Source: Schizochytrium sp. TIO01
Taxonomy: Eukaryota; Sar; Bigyra; Thraustochytrida; Thraustochytriidae
Assembly (NCBI GenBank): GCA_004764695.1
Contig: SMSO01000025.1
Coordinates: 3,369,102-3,433,101, forward strand
DNA length: 64,000 nucleotides
Reading direction: 5' to 3'
The notes under the pieces are model-generated. The model made no database searches and was not told the origin of the DNA. It was given only the letters and a program-made list of their open reading frames with translations. Both the position numbers and the translations under genes were made by a program. Below are positions 1 through 11,583 of this stretch, piece after piece (positions within the stretch are counted from its first letter, which is position 1; each line of letters opens with the position of its first letter).

Positions 1-822
1 ATCAAAGGACTCGAATTAGTAAACCGTAGCAAGAAGAAGAAGGCTTCGGAGAAAGAACAACTGAATAGAGTGAGTGACGAGGAAGATAGAGAAGTGGAAT
101 GAATTGGTTGATGTGTACGTACTATGTAAACTATAAATAAACAAGTAAATAAACAAGTAAATAAACAAATAAATAAATAAACAAATAAATAAACAAATAA
201 ATAAACTACAAATAATCAAATAAATGCCCAGGGAGCGAGAGGGAGAGAGGGCTGAGCCAGAGGAAGAGGGGGAAGGAAGGGAAGGAGGAAGAAGGCTGGA
301 TGAGAGGAAAGCATCGGGAAACAAAACAGGCCAAAGACTAAAGAACAATAAATGGCAGGAGTAGTACTTTTCCTCCATGGGTTGATGGAAACATGAGAAA
401 GAAATAAACGGAGCAATAAAATAGTAGTATTCTTAGATCATAAAATAAAATTATGTAAATAGTTAAATTGAAAAATAAATAAATAAAAAAGGATTTGGGT
501 CATCATCAATCAGATTAGCCGTCGGTGGAAGGTGACTGATGATAGGTTCGACGAACGAGAGCAAAAGCATTCGTTCTTTCACTCACTCATTCTCTGTGGC
601 ATCAACTGAGAAACCGGAGCTGAAGCCAAAAGCACTCCACTTCTGCCGCTCAGCGAGGAGAATCCATGTGATCGATCGGCACATCGACGCGTGAATTACA
701 AATGTACAAATCAACGGAGACCATGCAAAGCTCATGCGATTCTCTAAAACTAAATTAGGCATACCACTGCATGAAGAAAATTGATCTATTCATTCGTTCA
801 TCCATTGTGCGATTCAATGCGA

Positions 823-1030
823 TTCAATTCAATTCAATTCAATTCAATGCGATGCGATGCGATGCGATGCAATAATACAATGCAATACAATGCAATGCAA
901 TGCAATGCAATGCAATGCAATGCAATGCAATGCAAATGCAATGCAAATGCAATACAATGCAATGCAATGCGATTCAATGCAAATGCAATACAATGCAATA
1001 CAATGATGCAATACAGCGCAATGTAATGCA
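823..1030. repeat. AATGC/AATTC pentanucleotide microsatellite
   Basis: About 200 bases of near-perfect 5-bp units drift from CAATT through GATGC to AATGC and then to interrupted AAATGC/AATAC variants. Because 5 is not a multiple of 3, all frames stay open and generate spurious Cys/Met/Asn-rich ORFs on both strands. Confidence 0.95.
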
Positions 1031-2639
1031 AGGCTCGAATGCTGGCCTTTGATTTCTAACAAGTTTGTGTCGAGGCCGAGGGAGCGAGCAATAGGAGGTC
1101 CAGGAGGGCCTGGGCTATGCTCTCCCTCGGCTTGCGCGTCGAGGTAGTTTGTTTGGCTTCGCAAAGCGAGACCAAGAGCGGCCAAGAAGAAGAAGAACGA
1201 GCAAGCTCGGCGCAGGAAAGAAATCGAAAAGAACCGAGCAAGGGGAATGAATGAGTGCGTCTTACCCGGTCCCTAAGGACCCTTAGAGGCAACTGGGTTT
1301 CCGGTTGCCCCTGCTAAAGCTCGTATCTGCCTTGGCGGAACTGAAGAGCAGCTTCGCCGGGAGCTCCACATCATGAATACAGTACCCAGGCACTAGGAAC
1401 TCAGTAGGAAGGTATGTCCAGGTCGAGTGATGCAGTCAGAACCTGAAGCTGCAGGACTCGCATCAAGGTCGCCGAAGAAAGGGAGCGGGTGGGTCGGCAG
1501 GGCCTCAAGCTGCCTGGGGGGTCCCGGCGAGACGCCAAGCGGCCTGGAGAGCGGGCTGAGCTGAGAGCTTCGAAGATTGCGCCAGACCGAAAGAAATGTG
1601 CGCGACAGAAGTAAGAAGAAAGCAGCACGTAGGGGCCACCTAGCCACCCTTAGCTAGCGCCGGCACAAGCTGCGGTGGAGAAGGGAATACAAATTTGGGC
1701 AGTGTTCCAACACAGGCTGGCAGCACGTAAAGAAAGAACGCCGTCATTCTTCATGTGTGGTCAGCCAAATCCCATGTGCTGCTCTTCTTCAGAGCTGAGA
1801 AAGCCTTGAAGCAAGCAGGCAGGCAGGCAGGCAGGCAGACAGGCAGCAGAGCAGCAGCCAGAGCGAAGGAATGCGCGTTGAAGCGCAGACGCAGAGGCCG
1901 AAGCGGTATTTTGGGGCACAGGTTTCCAGAACATCGTCAACAACATCCTCGCGCTCGCCAGCTGTTCAACTTTCTTCTTCAAGAACATTACCTTTTTTTT
2001 TTTTTTTAAATTAAAAACATTTTAACTAATTGAATTCAAGAAACTAATTTTTTTTTAATATAACTTTCTCCTTTTTTAGAGTATTTTATGAAAGTAAATA
2101 GGCGCCCCTCCGAAACAGATCTCAATGAGAAGCAATCACATTAACCGCGCATCACTAAATCAGCGCCTGTATTGAAGACCCCAGCTACACCTCCATTTCA
2201 CGTGGCAGAGACGCGAAACAAAGCGCCGTTGGGGAGGTATTTATTTATTTATCTGTCCACAGAGAAAGACCTGCAGGAGAACCAATATTACTCGGTAGGT
2301 TGGTAGGTAGGTAAAAGGTAGGTAGGTATGGTACCTCTCGCAGATAAATTCAAGGTTAAAACACGAGGGCGCTTGAAAGTAAAAAGAAACCTTGGAAAGA
2401 CACCATTCATTCACTCTCTCTCTGTCTCTCTGTCTCACACACACTATCTCTCTCGCCCTCTCTCTCTCTGTCGCTCATTCAGTCCAACTCAGCAGCTCTT
2501 CAGGTGAAGCATTCCTTGTAAAGAAGGATGCACACGAATCTGGTGGACTACCGACTATGATTGAAGTTGCACCGATCCTCTTCTTCAACACTACCGATTT
2601 TCAACTTCAACTCCGAAGATGAGCAAAAGCTGAAGCAAT

Positions 2640-2710
2640 TTTTTGTTTTGTTTTGCTTTGCTTTGCTTTGCTTTGCATTCTTTGCTTTGCTTTGCTTTCT
2701 TTGTTTTGTC
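2640..2710. repeat. TTTGC pentanucleotide repeat
   Basis: Repeated TTTGC/TTTGT units, interrupted once by ATTC. It is the same kind of 5-bp slippage tract as the AATGC array upstream. Confidence 0.9.
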
Positions 2711-5700
2711 AGCTCCTAAATGAAGTAAGAGTGAATGAATCAATGACAGACAGTCAATTCATGACAATCAGTCCACGAATGACTCTCGCAAATAAACTCC
2801 AAGAAGGTGACTCTCAAAGAGCCGCAGCACGTAACGAAGGGCAAGTACAGCAGGCGCGCTGCGAGGTTCCACGCTGTCAAGTCAATCCATCATCGATTGC
2901 CTCGAAGCCGTTTCTTCGGAGTCTGAGAATGATTGATGTCTTTGAAAGGAGTCAGACTTGCGACCACGTCGCGAACGAGAGATTGCGTGGAGGACATGCC
3001 GCAAATTGCACCTTAAGGGCACACATGACAATGCAGACTCCTGCGTGTTCTGCCTGATCAGATCTGCTAAGTATCTCGAAGATCCGGGCTATTTTAAGGT
3101 CCTAAGCCTAGATTCGACTGGCGATTAGGACCTCATATTTGCGGAACACTAAGAGTATTCTGGCGTCAAACCGTGACGTTGTTGGGGGAAAAGGCTAGGA
3201 AATCCTAGGCTTTAAGTCGAGGATATCCTGAAAGATGCGTATTGCGCGAACACCATGCGAGGATGGCGTCACCCACGAATTGAAAGCGCGAGGATGCAAT
3301 ACAATGATGACTCAGCAGTCAAGATGGCATACAGGCAGACGGCCAGAGAGTCTGTGCGCTGGAGCTGGCAATAGTATTTGGCGATGCAGCTCTGACTGGT
3401 AATCTCTAGATAAAATTGTGCCGCGGAGGAGGGCCAGGCGGGCCCGATCTGGTGGAGCGCGGCGTACTTTGGCGTGCTTTTCTATCACTGACTTCTTTTT
3501 TGCAGAGTTTGTTGGAAATGCCTTTATTAAAGAAACTCACCTTGATTAAAGGAAATCCAAAATAAGGAAGTCCACTGAAGGTTTCCATCTTCCATGCTTC
3601 GTCTTCCTTATTTTGATTATGTCACAGCAACACTGGTGGGATACATATAAACGAAGATTGCCTATATTGGTAAATTGTGATTGAATGCTGAAGAGTCACG
3701 AATGTTGGTTTTGTGATGAGTAGTTAAACTGGTGCAAGCGTGGCAGTTCTCGTTACAACTTAGAGCGTTTTTCACAATGATGTGCCACAACGCAACTTCA
3801 CATTTCCAGATTGCTGCCCCGACAATGCAATTTACAGTTAAATCGTGATCTGTTGGGTTTGGTCATCTCTGAGAATATTAAAGAATCTGCGCAACATTGA
3901 CACGTGGACAGTAGTGGGCTTATGTGTTGATGATATTCATTCGTAAATGCCCGCTGGCACGCCGCTGTAATTCCAGAGTGACATTTAGCAACATAAGATA
4001 CTTGGATTATTTATTTTAGATATAGCAAATAACCAATCTAGAGCATTCAAACATTCTTTGGTAGATGTATCTGTCATGGAATGCAACGACAGGATAAATG
4101 CAGCGACACTGGTGCGCCTATTTGGCATATAACGAGTCACGAACAGAGTCGTCTTTATGTTGTTCCACAGTTTAGTTTAGAATTTATCTTTTTACTTTTT
4201 CTTCTTTTCTTTTTCTACTAGCTAGCTAGGTAGAGCTAGGTACCGTACCTCCGAAGGTACCAAGTACTACTCAGATTCTATTTCTAATTTTATTTTATTT
4301 TTTTATTTTTTTTAAGATTTTCATTTTTTCTACTACTAATCCTGTAGGCGAACTTGAGGATGCACATAAACTAGCATCCTGCTGGAACCCCCCTCACTAC
4401 GCGTAATTTTATGAGACTGGAGACTGCAAGATTGCAGGACATTAACTACTACCTCTACTACCTCCCATCGTGGCCGCCTTGTTTCCAAGTTTTCTCTTCA
4501 CGGTTTGTCGGTGCCCATAGGTTGTCCCAGAGTAAAAGGGTTACTAAACTTGCATCATTTCTCATTTTAAGTCCGGTATATTGCAGGACCCAGTGCAGGT
4601 TGAAGCTCTTCGTAGGGTGGTTTGCCAGCTGCTTGTTCGAGACTGTTCTGTTCTCACGTGTATGTGGAGCAGCAGAATGTTGAATCTTTACGAATCTTGG
4701 GCTATTGCAGACTTTAGGCGCTCTCGCATCTTGCCCGCTCCAGAGAATTTGCACGAAGAGAAGGACGACTAAGACAAAATAGAAACAAAGGTCGTGCGTC
4801 TGCCTACGAACTGCAAACCATCGAGTCGACAATACAACAGGCCTGACATGTAGACCGAAGCAACCTCAGAGAGCCTCCAGCATTTGCGAACCCGCCTTCT
4901 GGAGAAGCGGTGCACGGCTATCAACTTTAATGGTTGAGGCCGGCTGGTTTTACTTAAAGCGTTGCTTTCCGCAAGCATTGTGGCTGCCAAGAGAAGGAGA
5001 GACACCGCGCATTTCAATGGTCTTCAGAGGCCATTGCAAAGGTATGTAGTTCGTTCAGGGTGATTTGTACAAACTAAAATAATCCAAATGAGGAAACGGT
5101 TTTGCATTACAGGCCACTGGCTGGCGTTAGTGTATAGGAAACATGTGGTTTTCTTCGAGAATGTCGAGATGCCCTAAATCTATCTTGCTTATTTTAAAAT
5201 GCCTGGATACTAGTCACGGCAGATGATAATCCGTAAAGATCTCTTTTCCCACTGTCTCCCATATACTCCTCAGGCTGTTCTGCCAAAAGTGCCACCATCG
5301 TCATTTAAAGCATGACCGCCGTTTCCAAAAAGCGGAGAGAAAACTCTTTTATTAGATATGATGTTTATTTGGCCTGTATACACCATATTATTATTATTTT
5401 GTTATTTTTATAAATATTTTTTGATTAGGATTTATTTTATTTTTTAATTCATTCGTTCATAAATAACAATGTTAATGATGATTCTTAAACAAGCATGGTG
5501 CCTTTCAAGAGAATTGTAAAATGAAATAACAATAGGCACTGTAAATTCAATAGCAAGTAACATCCGAATGGACTTATTTCACATTGGGAATCACCATCGC
5601 GACCAACTTTCAAGGCTTGCTTGCATGTTGTTTTATCTAGCTAGCTAGCTAGTGAGAAGGCGAGCAGGTATCATGACAGTTTTCATTTTACTCAAGCACA

Positions 5701-6220
5701 GTTTACGCTCAAACAACACATTTCCAATTCCGGTGAGACGAAACGACAATCGTGGTGACAGATGGCTCGCTTCCCAACGCTCTGAGAAGTCAAACCTCGA
5801 CTTTAGGTATTCAAGTTCAATGGAATGAATGTTTCCGGCCGACCTCCTACCTACCCCTTTCACGGCTGCTTTCACGCCACGCACGATTCACAAAAGAGAT
5901 CCCGCTTAGCCAGCCAATGAGATGCCGCCTGTTCTCAGAACATCGCCTTAGTTCTGCCCACCATTCACCAGCCCGCACAAACACCCACACGAGATAGCAA
6001 CTCAGTGGTCTTTAAAAGGCCTATTGAAGAGGTTCAACCCCGCGAGTTGCTCTCATGACATGATCTCATATGCTACCTAGCAGTTGATATCATCTATTGT
6101 AAAATAGAGACTCTCCAATAACTCTGTTTTCATGATTTTTACTTCGTCGTTGTGAAGTTTAGCAAACGGGAGTACGGCAGCGCTCCCTACTGCGTGAAAG
6201 GAGGACCTCAGGAGGAAACC

Positions 6221-6967
6221 ATGGCACCCAAGAAGGCTGCCGCGGATACGTCCGCACAAGCTCCTGACTTCCGTTCAGAACGTACGTTTTTGTGGCCTCA
6301 GATAGCGGCTCGTGACCAGCATTTTAGCTCTAGGTTGCCGCTCTTGCTCGCTCTAGAAGCGTCGTCGCTGCTCTTGTGGGATACACACCAGAACACAAGT
6401 GCAAAGGAATAAGACAAACTGCATTTATGTTGCTGCCCCAGAAAGGGGAGGTCATGTTTAGAAATACAGGATTGGCTAACTTAGGATTTGGATATCTTGC
6501 TTGTTGTGGACATGGCAGTGGCCAGCGTCATGTACGGTTTTGGCGATCAGAGACAGCAACTCCCTGAGACATTAGACTTAATGAATGCAATCGTGGTTGA
6601 GTACATGGAAGGCATGACTCGTGAGGCATTGGCGAATACATTTGGATCAAACTTGAATACAAAAGGTCTCGAGTTTGCTATCCGCAGGGATCCTCGTAAA
6701 GTGGAGCGTGTTCGACAACTTCTTAAAATGTACCAGGAGGTCATTAATGAACGCGATATGAAGCTAAAAAGAGACGATAAGGCTAATGCTGCCAAAGCCA
6801 ACAAAAAACGAAAGGCTGGTGCTGCTGGAGGAGCTAAGAAGAAACCAAAGGCAGCTCCCAAGGTCAAGAAGAGTACGCAACCGCTCAGTACCAATGTCGC
6901 TGCCACTATGGACCAGCAGCTTGCCAGCATGGACGCTTCTACATTCCCTGGCCTCAAGAAGAAATAA
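6221..6967 (+). CDS. TAF13: TFIID subunit TAF13 (one intron)
   Basis: Histone-fold subunit of the general transcription factor TFIID, which pairs with TAF11 in the nucleus. I model it as join(6221..6281, 6519..6967), 169 residues. Exon 1 encodes about 20 residues from an ATG in a good context (gaaaccATGG). The donor is GTACGT at 6282 and the acceptor CAG ends at 6518. The splice restores the family start FRSELASVMYGFGD, where TAF13 proteins have F-x-x-ELR-x-MMYGFGD. The histone fold continues through a VVEYMEGM-type helix and a RRDPRKVERVRQLLKM segment typical of TAF13. After about residue 115 comes a Lys/Ala-rich tail, longer than in short TAF13 homologues and probably a nuclear localisation or DNA-contact region. 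The family call is strong. The intron boundaries are inferred from homology and consensus and lack transcript support. It ends tail-to-tail with the minus-strand gene at 7281-8318. Confidence 0.9.
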
Positions 6968-7280
6968 TCAATGTTCCTGTAAAACAGCAAGGTCAGCAGC
7001 ATTTCTGCTTGCTTTAAGCCAAATGCGCTTTGTTGACCTCAAGCCAAATATTTCTCTCTTTGGCACTGTTTTTTCGAAATGGAGGATCATCACACAATCA
7101 AGAAACCAAAACGAACAAGTGCAAGGCAAAACTCTTGCATGCGAACAAGCAATGAAACTTTCTAAATCACGTGCACACTCAATCGGAACACGGCTCGCGC
7201 ACAGTAGCTGGCTGTTTACGATTTTTGAATCAAATACAAACACAATCATAATACTTGGTAGTTCCTGTACACATACTATC

Positions 7281-8318
7281 TTATGCCTCTTCACTCTTTC
7301 TGCGCTTGCTTACTTCATCGCTTTTGGCCCCTTTGCCACGTTTCGACTTGGCATTCGGTTTGCGAGTCTCCTTGGACTCCTCGTCAGGCTCAACGCCATC
7401 ATCTTCATCCTCGTCCTCGTCCTCGTCCTCATCTTCGTCCTCACCTTCGTCCTGTTCTTGGTCTTCACCTTCCTCGGCATTATCATCCTCATTTTCATCA
7501 ACCTCACTGCCCTCGCCATCGACTTCCTTTTCTGCATCTTCCATTGCCTCATCGTCGGATCCATACTCTGCATCATGCTCAGAAGTCGGTGAGAACAAAA
7601 AGTTGGCAAGTTTGCTCGCAACCATGTCCAGGTCTACGAGAGTGAAAACGAAAAGGAACGAGGCAATGTCGTCTTCCTCCTCATTCATGTATGCTCCAGC
7701 ATTGCGTAGCCATTTAATAAGAAGTTCGGGAGGGTGGATCTCCAAAACGCATGGGTGTTTTTTGTCGGGACACTGTCCACAGTGCATCTCCTCCATTGAC
7801 TCGAAGTCGCTTTCCTCAAACCCGTGAGTGTCACAGGCCCATGTGGTCTTCAACTTGATGATGTCTACAACAGGGTCCACATTTGAAAAAATCGCCACAC
7901 GGAAACTTGCCTCTTTGGTAGAGGAGTTTTGCAGAAATGTGGCTCTCACGGTCTCGCCGTTGGCACCGAGCCCACTGATCTCAATATCGTGGTAATCCAC
8001 AGGACCAGAACGCTCTGAAGTCCTGTTTTTCACGCGAAGGTTCTGCAAAGCCCACGGCCTCAAACCACATTCAAAGATAGAGCCACCGAAGAAGTCTTCC
8101 TCGATGCGCTGACGTAGAGCTCGGTCTGCGATCTCCAACTGGGATTCCTGCACAAGAGCGGCCAACCACTCGTCTTCGTCCCGCTCTAGCCCAGCCTGAA
8201 GGCCTTGCTCAAGAACCTTGGCAAGGATCTCTCGAATGCCGCTGCGAGCAAGACTTTGCACGCTCGGAGTAACCGGCGTTGAAGCCTCTGCAGAAGGCGG
8301 AGCCTCGTCGTTGCACAT
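7281..8318 (-). CDS. Unknown protein with acidic C-terminal tract
   Basis: A 345-residue single-exon gene starting at the ATG at 8318. I do not recognise a family. Residues about 20-230 look globular and contain a Cys/His cluster (HCGQCPDKKHPC) followed by a helical segment (ELLIKWLRNAGAY). Residues about 235-325 are an extreme Glu/Asp tract, including long alternating ED runs encoded by a tcctcg-type repeat on the plus strand. The end is Lys/Arg-rich (KSKRGKGAKSD), a plausible nuclear localisation signal. An acidic tail plus basic terminus is common in histone chaperones and other nuclear proteins, so a nuclear chromatin or ribosome-biogenesis role is possible, but that is inference. The acidic tract may vary in length between strains because of its repetitive DNA. 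It is divergent from the gene starting at 9203 and convergent with TAF13. Confidence 0.8.
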   Translation of the reverse strand: MCNDEAPPSAEASTPVTPSVQSLARSGIREILAKVLEQGLQAGLERDEDEWLAALVQESQLEIADRALRQRIEEDFFGGSIFECGLRPWALQNLRVKNRTSERSGPVDYHDIEISGLGANGETVRATFLQNSSTKEASFRVAIFSNVDPVVDIIKLKTTWACDTHGFEESDFESMEEMHCGQCPDKKHPCVLEIHPPELLIKWLRNAGAYMNEEEDDIASFLFVFTLVDLDMVASKLANFLFSPTSEHDAEYGSDDEAMEDAEKEVDGEGSEVDENEDDNAEEGEDQEQDEGEDEDEDEDEDEDEDDGVEPDEESKETRKPNAKSKRGKGAKSDEVSKRRKSEEA

Positions 8319-9202
8319 GATCTCAAAAATCGCAAAGTTCTTGGTTTACAAGAATGGATGAATAATGGTTTTTCATCACTTCCTTCTTTACTGGAGTCTC
8401 TTTCACCACTCTTTTCTTTTCTTATCCTTTCTATTTATGCATATACTGGAAACACTAAGCCATAGCCCATCTACCATTATCTCATATGAGATCGTCTGTA
8501 AGGAGTCACTAAAGTCTCATTCGAAGGATTATCCAGAAGGAGTTTACAAATTAGCACATAAGACCTTAACCTGATTAAAGCTACTGAAAAATGAGGCTTG
8601 AAGGGAAACTAAAGTCCTGGTTGAATAAAATTATGTCATCATGCTTTAGTGCTATTTTAGTAAGGGCGCTATTTAAATCCTAAGATCATTATGCATATTA
8701 GGAACTCCTATGCATGATACTAGCACCGTTCTCAGGAGAACGGTGCATGATGACCGTTGAAGAAGGACCGTGACTAATGGCAAAGAGAAACAACACAAAT
8801 AAGAACGTGAAAACGACGAGGTGTCATGAAGACCAAAATTACAATGCCTTGCTGCCCAATGAGCAAAGCAGATATCCTCTGTGCAAGGAAGGAGAGTATT
8901 GCTCTGTGTGCTATATCCTGGCCAGTGGTAAAAGCTTACTCTGCTTAAATTGACTTAGCAAGAGAAACAACAAGAAACAAGCAACAAGCAACAAGCAACG
9001 AGCAACGAACAATATAAATCGTGAAAAGTCTTATTGCTGCCGGTATTGGGAGGAATTTCTACACTTGACTCGTGCACCAGTTATTACCAAACTCCTGGGT
9101 ATCAGGAGTTTTGTGGGGACATCAACCCGTGGTTGTTCGGAAGGATCTGCGCCCTAGAAAGAGAATCTCCCATTGAACTCTCATTCTCTTACTTCCTAGA
9201 TC
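8319..9202. other. Divergent intergenic/promoter region
   Basis: These 884 bases separate two head-to-head genes and so should hold both promoters. They contain a perfect 11-bp inverted repeat around a 2-base centre at 8723-8746 and an AAGCAAC-type short repeat at about 8970-9010. No gene is seen. Confidence 0.6.
8723..8746. promoter_or_regulatory. 24-bp palindrome in a divergent promoter
   Basis: GCACCGTTCTC and its exact reverse complement flank the centre AG. The spacer is too small for a good hairpin loop, so a dimeric transcription-factor site is more likely than a terminator. The function is inferred only from position between divergent genes. Confidence 0.4.
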
Positions 9203-11017
9203 ATGTCTAAGACAGGAAACTCAAGTAACATTCTTGATTTGCCACAAATTCATAAAATATCAAGCTTAAGCGATGACGAAGCCCTACTGACCGACAACTC
9301 CAGCCAAGCAGACGAGGATGACGTAGTCAGCCATACGCATGATACAGATAACTCAAGTGAGGCTGGGGATGATGACATTATTAGTGAAGATCTTCATCAA
9401 AGCATGCAAGACCTTGGGAATTCAGGCTCGCAACTGAAAGGATTTCGCAATCAGAATGCAGAAACCTATAGTGATAATTCCAGCGAGGCTAGCGAGGATG
9501 ACGAATTTTCTGGACCAGATCCATATGGAACTGATGACTCAAGTGAGGCAGAAAACGATGATCTTGATGAAATTGAAGAACGTATTGGTTTAACTGCCCC
9601 GAATATTAATATAGACAATGATTCTCAATACACATCTCAAGCAGCTCCGGGTTCCGACACGAACAATGCACTTCAAAGCACATTGCAGTCGCCGTTGAGT
9701 ACAGAAGCTAAACAACAAGCTTTGACACACGTTGACCAAGAAAATCGTATCGAGCAGCTGCATACGCTAGCTTCACACACACAATTAGAACCTCATAAAG
9801 GATCTGAAGCTATTCAGCAGCCACCAAAACCTCTTTTTGAGAAACCACCAATGATTGACACTACTTCAGAAGCAGCGTCGCACCCCAAACCACCACGGTT
9901 CGTCGTACATCACATTTCCAATAATAATCAGCCTGATACGGACAATAGCTCAGAAGAAGGGGAGGACGACCTTACAGAGCCTGAAGATTATGGATCTGCA
10001 TCGTTTGAAGAACCATTAGAGCTTCCACATATATCACCAGTAGAAGATCCAAAACTAGCTCACTTATATACCAAAACAGATGCACAGAGCACAGATCAAT
10101 ACTTGCAACAAGCTACTCTGTACAATCAACTTGAGAAACAACATACATACGAAAAAAGCGCCAAAGCTAACAGGCTTCGCCACCGCCTGTACGTTACCGA
10201 GCGGTATGAGAGCTACGATGGAAATGATACAAATCATGATAGAAAGAGCCCCAAGGCACGCCCAGCTAGCAAAACACCAAAATCAAATCCTTCTCGCACC
10301 CCCATTGCTAAAAAGAAGAAAACTCCCTCTAAAAACGAAAGTGGAGAAATAGCAGGGCATTTTCTTGCTCGCAAAAAACCATCCCGAACGAAAGATGAGG
10401 AAGCCATTCAATTTCTTCAGCGAATGGACCAGCGCGCCGAGCACAAGCGGGTAGCAGCCAAAGAGCTTCAAGCTAAACTTGACTACGAAGCTAGCCTTGA
10501 TAAGAAGTCTTGTCCTCAGTGTGGGAGAGTACAAACGTTTGATCAAGTTAAGAAACGCCACAAGAAGTGTACAGAGTGCAAAATATTGTATCGTCGCACA
10601 ATGAGATGGACCCAAGTTAAGGATGACTTTATGAAAAGAAACACAGTAAAGCAATCCACGCACAGCTCTGGGGCGGATGGTACTCATTCCAAATTTTCCA
10701 AACCGAGTCGCCCTAATGCCGAATTTCTTGCCCGAATGGATAACGCAGCAGAGCGTCGCCGTAGGCGTAATCTACGTCCACCTGGGTTGATTGAAAATGA
10801 TTCAAGACAAAATAAGCAAGAGAGAAAGACCAAAAGAAATATTGTAGGTTTTGAAGAGAACCAACTCTCTTCCGTCATCCGCTCAAAGGTGAACTCAGCT
10901 ACAACTGCACAAATTTTTGATCCGGAGATATGGAGGGCTGAGCAACTCGTTATTGCACATTTGTATGGACCTTGCGAGGGGTGTGGTGATGCCTCGCATG
11001 ACAGTCGTCTGGAATAA
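9203..11017 (+). CDS. Unknown acidic-repeat protein with zinc-ribbon-like motif
   Basis: A 604-residue single-exon gene starting at the ATG at 9203. I recognise no named family. The N-terminal third carries at least five copies of a short acidic phospho-site-like motif (DNSSEA-x-EDD and variants: DNSSQADEDD, DNSSEAGDDD, DNSSEASEDD, DDSSEAENDD, DNSSEEGEDD). These are good casein-kinase-2 consensus sites by sequence. The middle is disordered, rich in Gln, Pro and His. The C-terminal third has a basic KKKKTPSK region and a four-cysteine ribbon-like motif (SCPQCGRV, then KCTEC about 25 residues later). Two copies of an FL-x-RMD-x-x-AE-x-(K/R)R motif flank that ribbon. A final Cys cluster CEGCGDASHD sits near the end. 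A nucleic-acid-binding nuclear protein is plausible, but the role is unknown. Confidence 0.8.
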   Translation: MSKTGNSSNILDLPQIHKISSLSDDEALLTDNSSQADEDDVVSHTHDTDNSSEAGDDDIISEDLHQSMQDLGNSGSQLKGFRNQNAETYSDNSSEASEDDEFSGPDPYGTDDSSEAENDDLDEIEERIGLTAPNINIDNDSQYTSQAAPGSDTNNALQSTLQSPLSTEAKQQALTHVDQENRIEQLHTLASHTQLEPHKGSEAIQQPPKPLFEKPPMIDTTSEAASHPKPPRFVVHHISNNNQPDTDNSSEEGEDDLTEPEDYGSASFEEPLELPHISPVEDPKLAHLYTKTDAQSTDQYLQQATLYNQLEKQHTYEKSAKANRLRHRLYVTERYESYDGNDTNHDRKSPKARPASKTPKSNPSRTPIAKKKKTPSKNESGEIAGHFLARKKPSRTKDEEAIQFLQRMDQRAEHKRVAAKELQAKLDYEASLDKKSCPQCGRVQTFDQVKKRHKKCTECKILYRRTMRWTQVKDDFMKRNTVKQSTHSSGADGTHSKFSKPSRPNAEFLARMDNAAERRRRRNLRPPGLIENDSRQNKQERKTKRNIVGFEENQLSSVIRSKVNSATTAQIFDPEIWRAEQLVIAHLYGPCEGCGDASHDSRLE

Positions 11018-11099
11018 ATCGCAGTATCTCTTCGTTCGTTGTTATTGTTGATGTTAAAAAAAAAAAAAGCAACAAAAAAGGAAAATGATAACAAACAAG

Positions 11100-11132
<33 letters not shown>

Positions 11133-11583
11133 TAAAAAGCAGCCTGAGAACCGTTCATTCTAGCATTTGCTGAATTTCCTCCCTTAGCTGATCGAAGTCG
11201 CAATTTGTAGAAGTTGCCTGGTGCAAAACCATGTTTAAAGCCATTCTCTATAGAAGCTATGTACACCCGAGACATTTCTCTAATGTAAAGATTCCAAACG
11301 TAGCACAACATGTAAGTACTTTGTTGACCTATGGGTTGCTTATTCATAACCTTACCTGATGAGAGAGAAGATTCAAACAAATGATTAAGGAAGAATGTGA
11401 AGTGCCATGTTGACTTGTACAATGATGGTCACAACGACTTCTTGTTTGCAATGCAGCAACAATCCTTCAAGTCTGCAGTTACCAGTGCCAATTGGAGTCC
11501 TACAGAAGGTTTCCCAGGAGGTTGTCACAACAACGCTGGGAGCAGCTCCTGTACCTGGTGCGTACTGTCAAAACCGTAATCAG
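11018..11583. other. Intergenic region with (TAA)n tract
   Basis: It contains an A-run and a TAA/ATA trinucleotide microsatellite at about 11094-11135. The remainder should hold the epoxide hydrolase 5' leader. A frame in phase with that gene extends back to an ATG at 11407, but the predicted peptide (Thr/Val/Ser-rich, Cys-containing) does not resemble the family. Confidence 0.6.

Larger units (their letters stand above)
1..6220. other. Gene-free, microsatellite-rich intergenic region
   Basis: I see no supportable gene in this stretch. Open frames are short, overlap on both strands, often depend on non-ATG starts or arise from repeats. It holds A/T tetramers (127-210), an AATGC pentamer tract (about 823-1030), AGGC repeats (about 1817-1850), GGTA repeats (2288-2336), a CT-rich run (2405-2475) and TTTGC pentamers (2640-2710). 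Two adjacent small inverted repeats lie at 1268-1281 and 1288-1309. The last few hundred bases should include the TAF13 promoter, but I cannot identify a core promoter motif with confidence. Confidence 0.7.

Noticed and set aside
781-1185. Cys/Met/Asn-rich open frames on both strands
   Set aside because: They are translations of the AATGC pentamer repeat and have no other support.
6547-7002. 151-codon frame antisense to TAF13
   Set aside because: Shadow of the Lys/Ala-rich TAF13 tail; hydrophobic composition arises from the reverse complement.
6785-7830. Plus-strand hydrophobic and Ser-rich frames over 7281-8318
   Set aside because: Antisense to the acidic tract of the minus-strand gene; Leu/Val/Ile and Ser runs come from its GAG/GAC repeats.
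11407-11583. Upstream in-frame extension of the epoxide hydrolase
   Set aside because: The added 59 residues lack family similarity and would bury the N-terminal membrane anchor seen from the ATG at 11584.
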